64,000 nt of DNA, from assembly GCA_907165135.1 (NCBI GenBank), contig OU015568.1, positions 10,982,501 to 11,046,500 of the forward strand, in the 5' to 3' direction. This stretch comes from Oikopleura dioica (taxonomy: Eukaryota; Chordata; Appendicularia; Copelata; Oikopleuridae). How positions within the stretch are numbered: the first letter of the stretch is position 1; every line of letters begins with the position of its first letter. The notes under the pieces were generated by a model, which was given only the letters and a program-made list of their open reading frames with translations, was not told where the DNA came from and did not search any database. Both the position numbers and the translations under genes were made by a program. Positions 44,208 to 57,049 of this stretch are shown here, one piece after another.

Positions 44208-46916
44208 ATGGACGAGAAAAAAGACAATAAAGGTAAACGATCAAGGTCAACGGAGTTTACAACTCTTCGATACTTTGATTTTTTATTATTTCTTCTTATA
44301 AAAGTAGTCAGATTAAATTTCCCTTTTTTATACTTTGCTAGCATAATTTTCAGGATTCGATGAAATATGGGATTACGTCCCTGGGTTCAGCGCGAGACAA
44401 CTCTTTCTCACTGTCATTACTGGCCTGATTTCCTTTCAAGACGGCTACATAACCATGTGGCCGATTTTTGCCGTTTACACGCCGAAGACATACTACTGTA
44501 ACTCAGACGCCCGTCTCACTGCCAATTATCAAGCCAATCAAACCCTTTACAACGGAGTTCCAGATTTATGTGCAACTACAGATTATTGCCTCGTTGATGG
44601 ATTCGACAATTTGACCGATCACTCCAGAAAAAGGTTAGAGAAGAATGGTTTTTCATTATTCATTATTTAAGGTAGCGCTTAATTTATGATTGAAAAACTA
44701 ATGTTAAATTAGCTTTCTTAACTTTTATTATATTTAGACGCTCTGGCGGCGGCGGTGGTGGCTCAGGAAAAAGCGAAGGTGTATGTGGAATAGTCAAGAT
44801 CGACAATTTTTTACCCGGCATTGCGTCAAACGACAGCTGTAAAAGATGCCATCAATTCGAAGAATTTGCAAATTCAAATGTTCAACTCGATGATGAACGA
44901 GATTTATGCCCGGATGAATATTATTACAGCGATGAATTTATAAACGAAACCCTGGTAACTGACTTTCATCTGGTGTGCGACAAGCAAGTTGTTAGGCAAA
45001 GTTCACACTAATTTCGAATTCCTTCCGGGTCGTTAAAAAATGGGTGTGTCAACGTAACTATGGCTCGACTTCGGGCGAGTGCGTTCAGCGCATATCCATT
45101 CTCACGAGATGGGGATTAAGTTCTGTTGGTATTTCCGAGCTCTTTTGGTTCTGAGGGGATCTTCTATCTAAATAGCCTTGAAGTTGCATAATAGAATTTC
45201 TCCTTGGGAGTCTAACAGTTTCGAACTTGCAAAAGGGAGACAGTTTTTTCACTTGGTGGAGTAGGCCTTGCGATTGGAAGCTTCGTCGGAGGAGGACTTA
45301 CTGATACGCTTGGTCGAAAGAAAGTCATGCTGTATGCCACTCTTTTGATGGTTATCACTATTGGAATCGCTGGATGGGCAAACAACCTACTCGTTATTAT
45401 GATTTTCTGGACTCTGACCAAGGTAAATGATCGTTTTTAAAATATTTTATAGTGAAAAACCTTCAGATTCTTTCGCAAGTCAAATATTTGGCCTACTCCT
45501 CATTTACATTGGAAATTGTTTCGCCATCCTGGAGGGCATTTGCTGGCCAAATGAACCACATTTACTATGCGCTCGGGTGCATAACTGCTTCTGTATTTTC
45601 TTACTACTTTCGCGACTGGCGAAGCTTCACCTTTGCGACAACTGCCGTTTGTGCGCCGCTTTTGCTTTTTTGGATTTGTGTTCCAGGAAAGCTTTTCAAG
45701 GAAATTTAAACAGAATAGAAGTCTTTTAAGAAAAGAAGTATTAGGAATAAAATAAGGTGCATTTATAAAGCTTTCACAGAATCTCCAAGGTGGCTCATTC
45801 TGAAAAGGCGCAGCTCTGAAGCGAAAGACGCTATCCGAAAACTTATTGGAGCTAATGCCGAAAAGATTGATTCAAGCTTCTACAAGAACATTGAAAACGC
45901 AGAACTTGAGGAGTTAGAAGAAGAAGTAGAAGAATTTGCTGGCTCAACCCATATCGGATCAATGGGCTCACTGGTGAAGTCGTCTTTGTCCTTGAACAAA
46001 CGACCATCTGTGGCGTATACTGGAACACTAGGACTAATCAAGGAGGAGGACTCGTTCAATGAGTTAGAAGAGAAGACCTTCAAAGATATTTTCCGCTTTC
46101 CCGTCTTTCGAAACGCACTCTTCATCATTTTCTTCGCCTTCTTCGTCATCGCAATGGTTTTCATGGGAATTTCCTATAACGCTGCAGAACTTCCAGGAAC
46201 AATTTGGGCCAATAACGCAATTAATGGTCTCCTTGATTGCGTAGCGCAATTTATAAGTAAGTCAGCATGGAGTTTATCACGTTCAAGCAACTTTTAGTTA
46301 TCGTTGTTATGCAGAAAATCGGTCGAAGACATCTTCTTTTTGGAGTTCTTTGGGGCACTGGAATCACTTACATGGCTTCTGAAATTGTGCTTCAGCAGTT
46401 AGACCTTGAAAACATGGATGAAAGCGAAATCTCTTTGATTAAAAATTCGAGTAGATGGCTTGCTTTCACTGGCAAATTCTTTATCTCCGCTGCTTTTTCG
46501 GTAAAGCAAAAGTATTTTTTTCGATTCTAATGTTTTCTTAGGTAATCTACACGTACTCAGCAGAAGTATTCCCAACTACTGTCCGAACAATTGCCCTAGG
46601 ATTCGGCTCGCTTGGTGGCGGACTAGGAAATGTCATTGCTCCTTACATTCTTCAACTTCAAGTAGGGACAAGACTTTATTTTAGGTCTCTCATTAATTGG
46701 TTTTAGAAGCCTCCGATCTCAATCAGATGGCTACCAGCAGCAATCTTCTCAGCCAGCTGTGTCCTTGTTGCATTTTTCCTCCTTCTTTTGCCAGAAACTA
46801 AAGGAAAAGCTCTCTACGAAACAATGGCGGAAGCAGAAAAAGTCTACAAAAATAAGTCCCAGAAAATGCCCGACAACGAAGATAGAAGCCTTTACGAGCC
46901 TGTTGACACTGCGTAA
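44208..46916 (+). CDS. SLC22-family organic ion transporter
   Basis: A spliced plus-strand gene from MDEKKDNKG. After TM1 (LFLTVITGLISFQDGYI) comes a large Cys-rich extracellular loop (FLPGIASNDSCKRCHQFEEF and more, with sequons), the major-facilitator signature GSFVGGGLTDTLGRKKVMLY, TM segments through SPSWRAFAGQMNHIYYALGC, the SLC22 motif ESPRWLILKRR, a long acidic intracellular loop, a second half with VVMQKIGRRHLLFGVLWGTG, and VIYTYSAEVFPTTVRTIALG then LLLLPETKGKALYETM. Twelve helices and this motif set define organic cation/anion/zwitterion transporters; substrate is not predictable. Polyglycine-Ser near 44740 in the loop is unusual. The intron of about 240 bp at 44990-45240 is long for this region. 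Stop TAA 46914-46916. Confidence 0.85.
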
Positions 46917-47280
46917 TCGAAGCGTCAACACTTTTAAATTTAGCTTTTTGAAAACTGTAAAAATACTTATTGCCATCGTTTGAATCAAATAAACTCAATT
47001 CAGCACAAAATTCTCCCTGAGTTTACTTCTATTGACGTTTTGTTGACAGGAGGTTGATTTGATTTTATGATGCCTGTTAGTAATACCACCTTAGTACTAT
47101 CTTACTTAGTGGGTGCTCGACAGGTAGCGAAAGTGCGATTTTGCGCTATAAATCCAATCCAGCGACTGCTTCTTCCATCAGCTGGGATTAACTCGTCTTC
47201 CTCCTTTTAGCCTTCCTTCCTCTCATTTCAGTTCTTGATTTTCAAATCAAAAACAAGAGACTTATTTAAATTTTCGAGCG
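46917..47280. promoter_or_regulatory. Troponin T promoter region
   Basis: AATAAA of the SLC22 gene near 46987, then a TATA-like CTATAAAT at 47146-47153 about 130 bp before the troponin T ATG, with a pyrimidine-rich tract ending TTTCAG near 47230. Confidence 0.45.
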
Positions 47281-48515
47281 ATGTCTGAGGAAGCCGCCGT
47301 CGAAGCGCCACCAGCTGAAGCTCCACCAGCAGAAGCCCCTGCCGCCGATGAAGTCAAGATTCCTAAGATCAAGGTTAATTCTTTTTCCTGAAAACTTATA
47401 GTTAAAAAAATCAACAAATTCATTTTCTTATATTCATAGGATGGAGAAAAAGTAAGCGAACGATCCCTACACCCCATAAAAAGTCCTTAGTATCATTTTA
47501 ACTGCTACACAGACATATACCCATTTAAAGATATCAAATAGGCTATCATAATATTGCATTCATAGAATCTATAAATGCATCATAAAGTTTATGAATCATA
47601 AATCATAATTCATAAAAAGAAAACATATTCTTTGAGAATATGTAGCAATAAAATTTGCAATAAGAAAATCTAAACGATTCTTAGGGTCATTCAATGGAAG
47701 GCTTGAGCGAATTCGCGCGACAGCGATTGGAGAAGGATCTTAAAGAGTTGGAACGAATGATCAAAGATCATTTTGAGGCTCGAAAGAAGGATGAAGCTGA
47801 TCTTGCTGGACTCCAGGTTTATTAAATTCATCCAGCTTGACAATGAATTCTTACTAGGAGCGAATCGAAAAACGAAAAGTCTACCGTGAAGAGCAGAACA
47901 AGATCCGAGCTGAGCGCGAAAAGGCTCGCCAAGAAGCTGCTATCGTAAGTTTTTCTGTGTTTCACACATTTTATGAGCTGCAAGAGATATCTGAGGCGTT
48001 TCCTCCGGGTCAAGTTTTTTTATTGGATTGTTAAAACTTCAACTGCTTCAATGTCGCATGGCAAAATTAATGGGGATTTAAGGAAGCCAAGAAAAAGCAG
48101 GAAGAACTCGAAGAGCGACGAAAGAAAGAGGAAGAAGAGGCCAAGAAGAATGCTCTTGCAGCCATGTCTATGAACTTCTCTGGCGGTGCTGCCAAGCGAG
48201 AGCGAAAGGCTGGTGGCGGTAACAAGGCCAAGGAGCTCAAGAAGAAGGTCCTCGCCGAGCGAAGAAAGAATCTTAACGTCGATCACTTGACTGGCGAAAA
48301 GCTCCAAGAAAAAGCCGTCGAACTTCAAAAATGGTTCGCCGCCGAGAAGTTACTATCAGAACTTTAACATATTTAGGCTCGTTTCCCTCGAAGAAAGCCG
48401 CTACGACCTCAACGTCCAGTTCAGCCACCTCAAAGACGACCTCAAACAAATGCGAACCCGAGTCAACGATCTCATGGGCAAGAAGAAATCGACCAAGGTC
48501 AACGTGCGAAAGTAA
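47281..48515 (+). CDS. TNNT: Troponin T
   Basis: Starts MSEEAAVEAPPAEAPPAEAP, the acidic Ala/Pro-rich hypervariable N-terminus of troponin T. A 12 nt exon (47440-47451, DGEK) is followed by GHSMEGLSEFARQRLEKDLK, the tropomyosin-binding helix RIEKRKVYREEQNKIRAERE, then AMSMNFSGG and the C-terminal IT-arm segment RRKNLNVDHLTGEKLQEKAV through NVQFSHLKDDLKQMRTRVND. Ends KVNVRK at 48515. Troponin T anchors the troponin complex to tropomyosin on thin filaments and transmits Ca2+ signals; in larvaceans it would serve tail and heart muscle. Six exons with GT-AG introns; the last join restores EKLVSLEESRYDLN. Confidence 0.92.
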
Positions 48516-48798
48516 AACTTTATCCATATTTGCCTTTATATATTTTACAATAAATGTTTGAACAAGAAATGAATGTTCATTGAACTTGGATTTTCGAAAG
48601 CCAGTGGAAGTGTAATCGCTCCAGAACGAAGTGGACCCTTCTTTGTATTTTCAAATCAAAGGCTAAACCTAGAAAATTGATGAAATTGCTTACTCTTGCA
48701 AAAACTCGTACCTCTTCAATCAAAGCGAGTCTCTACTTCTTGGAATCGAATTTATGTTCTTCTTGGTCGTTTTCTAATGTTGTGTCAGTGGCGGAATC

Positions 48799-51380
48799 TC
48801 AGACATCAGGGTTTTCGTCATTGTCATCCGATGTCTTTTCGGGAAATGTTACCGTGGGTAGGTCGTGATTGTTTTTTCTGTTTTCTGTTGAACTTTCAAG
48901 GACATCGGTCATTTCTGTTGGTGGGCTTGATGGAGACTCGTCAAAGCTTGTCTCATTTATTTCTAGTAGCGGGGCCCTAGATAGTAACTTGGTATCAGTA
49001 ATTGTGTTCACAGCGGACTCAGAGTTATCAGATAACCTACAAAGATGGAGTAGATGGGTACTTATGTATAGAAAGCCTAAATTATTACCCTGAATAGTAG
49101 CCATTCGAGAAATCCGAGTGTTTCGAACAAGTCGAGGGTCTTTTGTAACACGGGTCGAAGAGTGGAATGACTGGATCGCCTTCAGACGCGTCTTCTTCTA
49201 CTCGATGAACGTTCGGTTCAGAACTCGGTTGGCGAAGAATAGAGAATGTGGACGCTTCCGAGCGCCTTCGAAATCGGGAGAAGAGCTGTGAGATCTTCGA
49301 TGACTCAGAGGAAGAGTCTCTTGACTGCCGACGAGTAGATATCTCATTGTAGATGTCCCGGAGCTCCTGATGTTGTTTCCAGCGACGTTCGATCGCTTCT
49401 CGAATTTCTGCTGAGAGAAAACAGTACAAAATTGAAACTAAAATCGAGTCAATTTCGGTCTATAACTTTCGACGCTACCGATGATCCCAGAGCATTGCGA
49501 CAAAACGAGAAAGACGGGATACATCTTCCTGATCACTTCATCATCTAATGCAGTTGCAAAAGGCAGAGCGACATGTTGCATGCCGAGAAGTGGGATCAAA
49601 GAGACTGCAGCTTTCAAAACACTAGAAACAACGGTCTGAATTAATGATTCAACATATGAAATCAATACCCAAAGACGCGGCTACGTCCACTTCCGTGATG
49701 TGGCGCGTTAAGTTTTTGAAAAATGCCGTAGATGATCACCACGAAGACGACAGCACAGATGATGATGTAGATGTAGATTGGAATTTCAATGATGCGCTAG
49801 AAACATTTTAGTCCAAGGATATCGTTCTAGGTAATTTATGAAAGAAGGTTAACTTAACCCCCCGTTAAGTAGAATAGACACGTTTATGAATAACACAGCT
49901 CGTGTTGAGAGGAACAACTATTCCCCGTTGTTTTATTTTGGGCCACTTGGACTCGTTCTAAGTAATTGGTATTTTCGGAGAAACCATTTTGTGACATTGC
50001 AAAAATGGCTGCTTGGATTAGTTCTTACCTCGTAATTATCCTCTTGATCAGTAGCATAGCCGTCTACACAGTTATGATATGCCAGTGCAGCCCACAATCC
50101 GACAGGAATGAGAGGTAACCCCCAGCTTAGTCCGAGAAACCAGCGCATTGGGTTGAATCGTTGAATCAGCAAGAGCGGTTTCAGATGTAACATCACAAGA
50201 TAAATGCCTGAAATAAGGTTAGCTATCCAGAAAAAGGTCAATTTTCGCAGCGGACCTTCGCATGCAAGCCATGAAAAGCATACCAGAACCGAGTACTTTT
50301 GAAAAACCGGATACAACAGACACTGAAGTTGGCATCTGCAGACTTCGAATTCCGATAGAGCCGCGCAAGTACTAAGTTTTTTTTAACCAGTTGATAATTC
50401 AGCGAATTCTCTTACCCATCTGAAACGCCCTTTAATTCAGGAAGATCGGAATCTCCAAGAGCAAGGACATATCTATTCCATCCGCCATACGTATTGTTAT
50501 TTAGATCAATGAGATTCTTCTCGACTTCCCCTAGCCTGGGCTCGACTTTGACTTTCCATTGAATACTTTTAAATAGATAGAAGGCGATGAAGGTGGTATG
50601 CCTGAAAATCATACTATGGATTTGACATTGTTAAGGCAAGTACCTAAGCATAAAGGCAGCGAGCAAATTCATGTGAATGTATATCCTCGTGCATTTTCTT
50701 AGCAAAATTGACATGAGAATGAAGCTGATGAGGCAAAAGATCAAGCTTATGGTCGCAAGCGTCATTGTGTAACCCATGTATTTTATGCTCGTACTCATTT
50801 CTGGACTCATTGGATAAATCGCACTGTCGTTCGTGTCGGTATAATTGGTGAAAGAGCTGCTCGAGTAATCTTGGTAACTTATATCGTAAGACATGTTGGA
50901 ATCGTAATCTACTGATTCGTCTCCATAGTTGCAGTCCTTTAGTGCATCTTCCACGGAAGACCAGCCTTTGGCATCGCAGTTTATTTTTGTATAACTTATG
51001 TCCGCGCCGTAGTCATCATCAAAAGAGCAGGAAAATTCGTTCTGGGTGTTCAATGCAGCTTCGGGAAAACATGCACCCATTTGATACAACGGCCCGCAAG
51101 ACTCTTAAAGATTTCTCATTAACTGTTAAGATGCAATCAAGGGAGTGACGCAATTTTTACGCTTGACTCGCGGACATCAAATTAAATTTGAAAAAATCGA
51201 CGCCAAGGCCAACATATTTAATTCGCAGTCATAAGAGAGCTTACCATTTGGATCGAGCTGCCGTGGTGCAGATAAACACTGGATCGCTTCTGAGATGTCA
51301 TGGCAATGAAACAGATCTCTGCTCAACCCATTTTGGAACTTAACAATGAAGATAGGATTATTGCACTGTCTGAATGACAT
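48799..51380 (-). CDS. Class B (secretin-family) G protein-coupled receptor
   Basis: Start MSFRQCNNPIFIVKFQNGLS at 51380, about nine exons to the stop at 48799. A Cys-rich extracellular domain like the hormone-receptor domain (PLYQMGACFPEA, CSFDD, INCDAKGWSS), then seven helices: TM1 YTMTLATISLIFCLISFILM, TM2 IYIHMNLLAAFMLRHTTFIA, a TM3 region CQLQCLLYPVFQKYSVLVCF, TM4 GLSWGLPLIPVGLWAALAYH, TM5 PIYIYIIICAVVFVVIIYG, TM6 AAVSLIPLLGMQHVALPFA, and TM7 leading into ILYCFLSAEIREAIERRW, the class B hallmark (human YCFLNGEVQAE). The C-tail is Ser-rich. Ligand class is not predictable. No signal peptide precedes the Cys-rich part, so a 5' exon may be missing. Confidence 0.85.
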
Positions 51381-53621
51381 GATCCGTGGATCGGATGTGT
51401 ACGAAACGCTTTCATCTTAATTTTGAGCTTGATATCGAAAGCTTAGTAACTCTCTTATTTTAACGAAAGGTCTGCTCCTTTTTATAGAGAATCTTTTAAT
51501 TTCGCGGAGAAAATATTGAATGTACCTTTATAAATTCAGTGTAATATTGTCCAAGCATGATCCGTTGTCATTTTACTTCTTGATTGTCCTCTTAGATAAA
51601 CGCTTCTCCCATTTCCTCTCTATCTTTTTCTTCTTTTCCAATCTCTGTATGTTTCGCGCCAGTGGGTTAATTTGAGTTCTTCTTAATTCTAGCGCGTCAC
51701 TTCTTTCCTAAATCGGAGGTTGAACTCGGAGATTAATAATGAAGCGATTTCCAGCCACCTTCTATTCCCTAGTCCCTTTGGGCACGCAGCTCCACCCAAC
51801 ACACATTTTTGAGTGAGAGTTTCCTTTTAGACACCTCTTTCAAAATACCCTTTCATTTCCATAATTTAAAAAGGCTAAATTTGAAGTAACGTTAATTTTG
51901 CTATATAATGTCTAGTTTCCTATTTCAGACGCATTTTGAGAGAAAAAAAATTGATAATAAATCTGTCTCTTTATTACTTATTCAATCATTGAAAAAAAAT
52001 GCTATGAGGCCTAATTTCTACAATCAATTGTCTGAAAATAAGAAGAAGCATCGTTTCATACCATTTTTAATTGAAATTAATCATGGTTGAACTTTCATTT
52101 TTTTTCAGGCTAAATCTTCAGGCAATTGCTCTTTCTAACTGATTAGTTCTCGACAAAAATTGGTTAGTGAAAAATAAATATAAACGAAAAGAGGAAATAA
52201 AGGAGACAAACACTGGAGCATGAAAGTTCGCGTGCGCAGGAGCTCACCTTGATCTTCAAAATTACTGGTTCAAGAAGTCTCTTTTCTCAACTCTCTCTCT
52301 TTTTTTTAAGTTCTGGTGTAGCAGACTCTTCGATAGTTGATCGGGGATGACGTGAGATCCAAGAAGCAAATTCGTGCAACTGCCCCGCAGCGGCGCCTCC
52401 ACCAAAAGAGAGCTCCACCTCGAATCAGGACATCTCATGATGCGCCAGTAGCGCGAAATGCGCAACAGATGACTTTCCGCCGCAGCCACGTCCAACCATA
52501 ACAAACGTCTAATACCAATGAACACGTACACCCCACGAAGTTATTTCCACGAATTCACACTTTCCAACTCAATATCTTCAAAATAGATACTTCTGGAGAA
52601 CAAATGCCACAAGCACCAGATTCTTCAACATATTTTTAACTGAGCATAAGATTTTTAAAGTTTAAAAATTTTCATTGAAAGTTGAAAAAGAAGACAAAGA
52701 AAAATCTAATAAAAATATTTCAAATCTTATTCAATAAAATATGCCTTATATTTTCGATAAAAATTTCTTACTAGAGATAAACTTGGGTTTTTTATAAAAT
52801 GACATTTGATCCGGGCTGTCAAAATTAAAGTCAAAACGCAAACTGCTAAAACAAGTACCGTCTAATACGATATTACCGTTGAACACGTCGACAGGCACGT
52901 AATTTCGAGGAACCACTGATTGCCGGAATTCGGCGAGGCATTTTTAGAGCACACTCACTTTTGCAGCGCTGTGCGCATTATTGCGGATTGAGCAAGTTGT
53001 AACATCGCCGCTGCAAAATACTTTTACGGTACTTTTAGTAAGTGATTTTATTTGATTAGGAAATTTAAGAAAAACAGATGATCAGAAGAATTTGGAATGC
53101 AGAAGTTCCGTCGAATTCTTCGCATTTTTTCTTCGATTATTTTGTCGAAACAAATTAATGCTAAAAATATTGTTAACACAAAATTGGGAGGAGTTTCTAC
53201 CTGATTTTCCACTTTTAAAAACCAAGAATCGTTTCTCCATTGAAGCTTTCGCATTTTTTGAATTACTAGTCAAAACAAATCAGAGCACCAGTTCGTTTCT
53301 CGGCGGTACTAACTGCAACAGACTTTTTCTAAGACTCTCGGAGGGCCCCTGGAGGGACCGCAAAAGTATTTTAAACTTCTCTTCCTGATTTTAGACCTGC
53401 CTTTTTTGCTACGTGGCGCGCAGCAATAAAAACGTCAATTGTATCACGTGACTCACTCCTTTGTTTGCCCCATATGTGCGATTTAAAGCGCGCCCAGAGG
53501 AGGACGTTGGCGACCTTGAGAACTTTGAATCTGACTCGTTTATTCGGATTTTTCGCATAAATTCATGGTGTTTTGTATTTTATTGAGTAAAGATTTCGGT
53601 TCGACACCAAACAACAAGAAA
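51381..53621. other. Gene-poor stretch
   Basis: About 2.2 kb without a gene I can support. AT-rich, with short ORFs on both strands that lack splice signals and family matches. The minus-strand ORF 52262-52531 is Arg/Leu-rich and looks like chance. The ends presumably hold the GPCR promoter and the 3' flank of the 53622 gene. Confidence 0.3.
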
Positions 53622-54580
53622 TCAATTCATAGTGATGTTGACGAGAGTCCGGTGGTCGTGATCCGGTGCTCCAACTTTATGTCCTCTGACATAAAATGTG
53701 ACGCGTTCTTTTCCCTCGCCGACTGTTTCGCTGCATTTGTTGTCCAAAAAGACCTCAGCTCCTCTCTTCGGACAATCGTCGTACTCATCAAATATTTTTA
53801 CATCCACAGAGAAGCCACCATTCCCTTAGCGAAACATTGGTAGGATAGGACATGTTATATAATTTATACCGTGAATAAGTTTTCCATTGTTTTCCAGCTG
53901 AATTTCATAGTTGTGCCTTCCTTTGTAGTACCTGTTCCCCTTTTCGTATTCTTCTCCGTGCACAAAAAGTCTCCAGCCGTCCTTCTTGACATCAACATTC
54001 ACCCATGAGTCTAGCTTATTTGAGATTTCGTGACGGAAAGTTTTTATTCAAAGAATCAAAAATTAAAATCTCCTTCCTTTAGATGCACACTAGTTGCTCC
54101 TTTAATCAAAAAATCCAAAACATTTCCAATAGTTTCTTCATTCATTAATTGATCATATCCATATCCGATGCTGTCTCTATGCCCGTAGCCATTCATGCCC
54201 ACGTTTTTCGTAAGTTCCTTCAGTTTTTTGACACTTTCTTAAGAAAGAATAATGATCAAGGAAGATGAACTGTTAATACCTGAATAATTCTTTCCCAATT
54301 CCATTTCTCTGATGAAAGCGTTAAGCTCCCCCTCCGCCCTGGCATTCTCTTGTTGCTTGAGTTTGAGATCATCTTTTGCTTCCTCGACCTTCTTCTTCGC
54401 TGCTTTTTCTGCTTCGACGGCCTTTTGATGCGATTCTAAAGCTCCTGCTTCGGCTACTTTTGCACAGTCGGCAGCATACTTGAGTCGAAAAAACTCTTCG
54501 TTGATTTCAATTTTCATTTTCTTCTCAGCTCTTTCATCCCCTCGATCCATTCCTTTTCGTTTTCCTTTGTTCGTGTCCAT
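53622..54580 (-). CDS. Unassigned coiled-coil and beta-domain protein
   Basis: Four exons on the minus strand. Exon 1 (ATG 54580) is basic (MDTNKGKRKGMDRGDERAEK) and then a helical coiled coil (ESHQKAVEAEKAAKKKVEEA, ENARAEGELNAFIREMELG). Exon 2 reads KKLKELTKNVGMNGYGHRDS to VLDFLIKGATSVHL. The last exons form a beta-rich domain: DSWVNVDVKKDGWRLFVHGE, NRYYKGRHNYEIQLENNGKL, then after a 47 bp intron GNGGFSVDVKIFDEYDDCPK and ERVTFYVRGHKVGAPDHDHR, ending VNITMN. The two beta stretches resemble each other and may be one sandwich. The join between exons 2 and 3 near 54060 is not certain. No known family. Confidence 0.5.
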
Positions 54581-54959
54581 ACCTCGTTCTTTTTTTATAA
54601 AAAAGCTCCTGTCTGTGTAAATTTTTGATGAAGAGTAAATTAAAACTCTGGCACTTGGAAAACTCAGTTTACTTTTCAATTAGTCTAGAAAAATGCGGTA
54701 AATGTGGATTTTAACTTGCCTTCAACAAAATAAAACTGGCTATTCTCAACAAGGTCTTAAAATCTGACTCACAGTCCATTCATACCGAAAACGCATTAAG
54801 TTCCTCTGCCCACGTGAGGATCAAAAATTGATACAGTAGCTCTACGTAGATTTTTTACTTCAATAGAAAATATTAGCAACGGAAACAGTTTTTTTCGTTC
54901 TCCTTGGGCTTTATTTTGAAATTCAGTCATAAGCTTTGATTGAACAGAGAAGGAATCAT

Positions 54960-55483
54960 TTATGATCTTGGTCTTTCCTTCTTGCCCTTGAAGAGTGCCA
55001 GGAGAGAGACGTTGGCGACCTTGACAACCTTGAATCGGACACCGGGAATATCACCGACGGCGTGACCGGATCGACCGAAACCAGCGACCAGAACCTGAAA
55101 CGGAAATGATAACAAAAGAGAGAGAGTACGAATCAATACCTCGTCGTTCTCTTCGATGTAGTTGAGGCAACCATCATTGGGAACGAAGGCAGTGATCTTC
55201 TTTCCGTTCTTGATGAGCTGAACTCGGACGCACTTGCGAATGGCGGAGTTCGGCTGCTTGGCCTCGACACCGATCTTGTCAAGGACGATTCCTTTCGCGT
55301 GGGATGAACCTCCGAAAGGATTGGCTTTCAGGGCGGTTCCAAGGTTCGCCTGGAGATCGAAGTTACTGTCAAACTATTGAAAAGACGGGAAGTTACCTTT
55401 TTGTATCCAAGATCGGCCCAACGCTGCTCACGTCGTCGATTTCGCATCTTTCGAGCGGTTCGGATTCCACGTGGCTTTCCCAT
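54960..55483 (-). CDS. RPS23: Ribosomal protein S23 (uS12)
   Basis: Three exons: [20 protein letters not shown] from ATG 55483, then [20 protein letters not shown], and [20 protein letters not shown] to ERPRS with TAA at 54960. The decoding-centre loop [15 protein letters not shown] is intact, including the Pro that is hydroxylated in other eukaryotes. Length about 143 residues, as expected. It forms part of the small-subunit decoding site. Introns follow LGYKK and ENDE. The 5' flank has TTTCAG just before a short leader, compatible with trans-splicing. Confidence 0.96.
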
Positions 55484-57049
55484 TCCTGGGAGATTTTTGA
55501 GTTAAATCGATCTGAAACAAAACCTTGTTAGTTCTTATTCTCTCCAACGCACTCCAACAATTTTGACACTTCTGACAATCTCTAGTAAATAGAAGAAAGT
55601 CCAGCTTATAAAAACAGTTTCGAGATTTCGATTTTTCTTATTTCAAATACGAAAAATAAATTTACAAGCTGTAATTTGAGGAAATACCATTACTGAAAGA
55701 AATAGCGTCGACCCACAAAGCATAGTAAGATTACGTCACCAACTCGGGTGATGATTGGCTGGCGCGGCGCCAGAGAGATGAGTCATTTTACGCGTGTGGC
55801 TCATCCGAGAGAGCTTTCTCGGATTCGATTTTTCTCAAAATCGCCCGAGGAGAACTCCTCGTCCAAGGAATTGGCGAGAAAATGGGTCAAGCTGGAAACT
55901 GAGTGTCTCAATTTCGGAGCTGGTTAGCGAGTAGTAGCTTTGGACGGGGTCGGGCTGATTCGGAGCGCTGCGAAGTGCGAGAGGGAGGCCGGGCCAGTGG
56001 CTGACTGCGCCACTGAACAAAAAAATAAGAAACCAACCAGAAGCTCGTTTTATGTCCCGAGCGCTGCAGCGAGAACGCCGAAAACCCGAAAAAATAGAGA
56101 GGAAAATCCCCGTCCAGCAGAGAATGTAGAAAACGCTCGATTTGGGAAAGAAATAGAGTCAATTTTGAAGCAGAGAAGAAACTATTTTTACGGTAAGAAG
56201 CATTCCTTTTATTTCACAGTTTGCTGTTTGCTGAAAAAAACTCTGTTTTTAGAGAAAATTCCACGAAAATGTTAGTTTTCTCTTAATAACATATGAAATT
56301 ATAAAATATTTTATTCTCACTTGTTAAATCTGAATCGAATTTGATTTGTATGTTATAATAGCTATAGAATGGTTTTAAATGAGAAAATACGAAAAAAGTC
56401 ATCAAATTTGATATTGAATTTGTGTAATAAATCGAATTTTATGCCCGTCAAATCTCTTAAAGTCAACCATTTATAATGAAATAATCCATAGACTCTCATT
56501 TTGAGGCTCAAAGAAGCTCAAAAATGGCTCACTCTCGCGCGATCTCAATCTATATTTTCGACAACATGTTTTCCAATTGGCCGAATTCGCCCTTATCCTC
56601 GCCTGGGCCACGATTTTTTTTCTTTGTCCCGCGCTCGGAACTCTTCCCCTTCACGCTTATTGATTTATTGACCTTTGTGTCCCTTTCAATTCGTGTTAAT
56701 TGCTCGTTTTTATGATTACGAAGGAGAAAGTTCCGAAATCGCGTAAATTCAAATTTGAGTCCTTTTCGCCTCATTTTCTATTTTGAATTTCGCGCCAACT
56801 TATCACCCTCTATTTTTAAAAAATTGAAATTTTCTAAGAATAGTGTTTCAGTCTCTTCAAATTCAACTGAACTTGCCAGAAAAATGCCCGCCGCTCAAGA
56901 ATGATTTCGTGGCTGCTGGAAAGGTTTCTTTGAACCCGCCAATATTCCTCCCAAAAAGTATTAGCTTGACACCTCTCAATCTCGCAGCTACTAATTAGTA
57001 CCCTTCCTCTCATCTCCTTCCCGCGTGTACCGAGAACATTAATTTAACG
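55484..57049. other. Intergenic stretch between RPS23 and the zinc-finger gene
   Basis: A GC-richer patch at 55740-55830 with GATTGGCTGGCGCGGCGCC (CCAAT-type) is a likely RPS23 promoter. The plus ORF 55940-56275 is low-complexity and unsupported. 56280-57040 is AT-rich, without a gene. Confidence 0.35.

Noticed and set aside
48677-49093. Plus-strand ORFs over the GPCR 3' exons
   Set aside because: The minus strand carries a spliced class B receptor tail that accounts for the open frames.
55940-56275. Plus-strand ORF of 111 residues near the RPS23 promoter
   Set aside because: Low complexity, no splice context, no family, and it overlaps a likely promoter.
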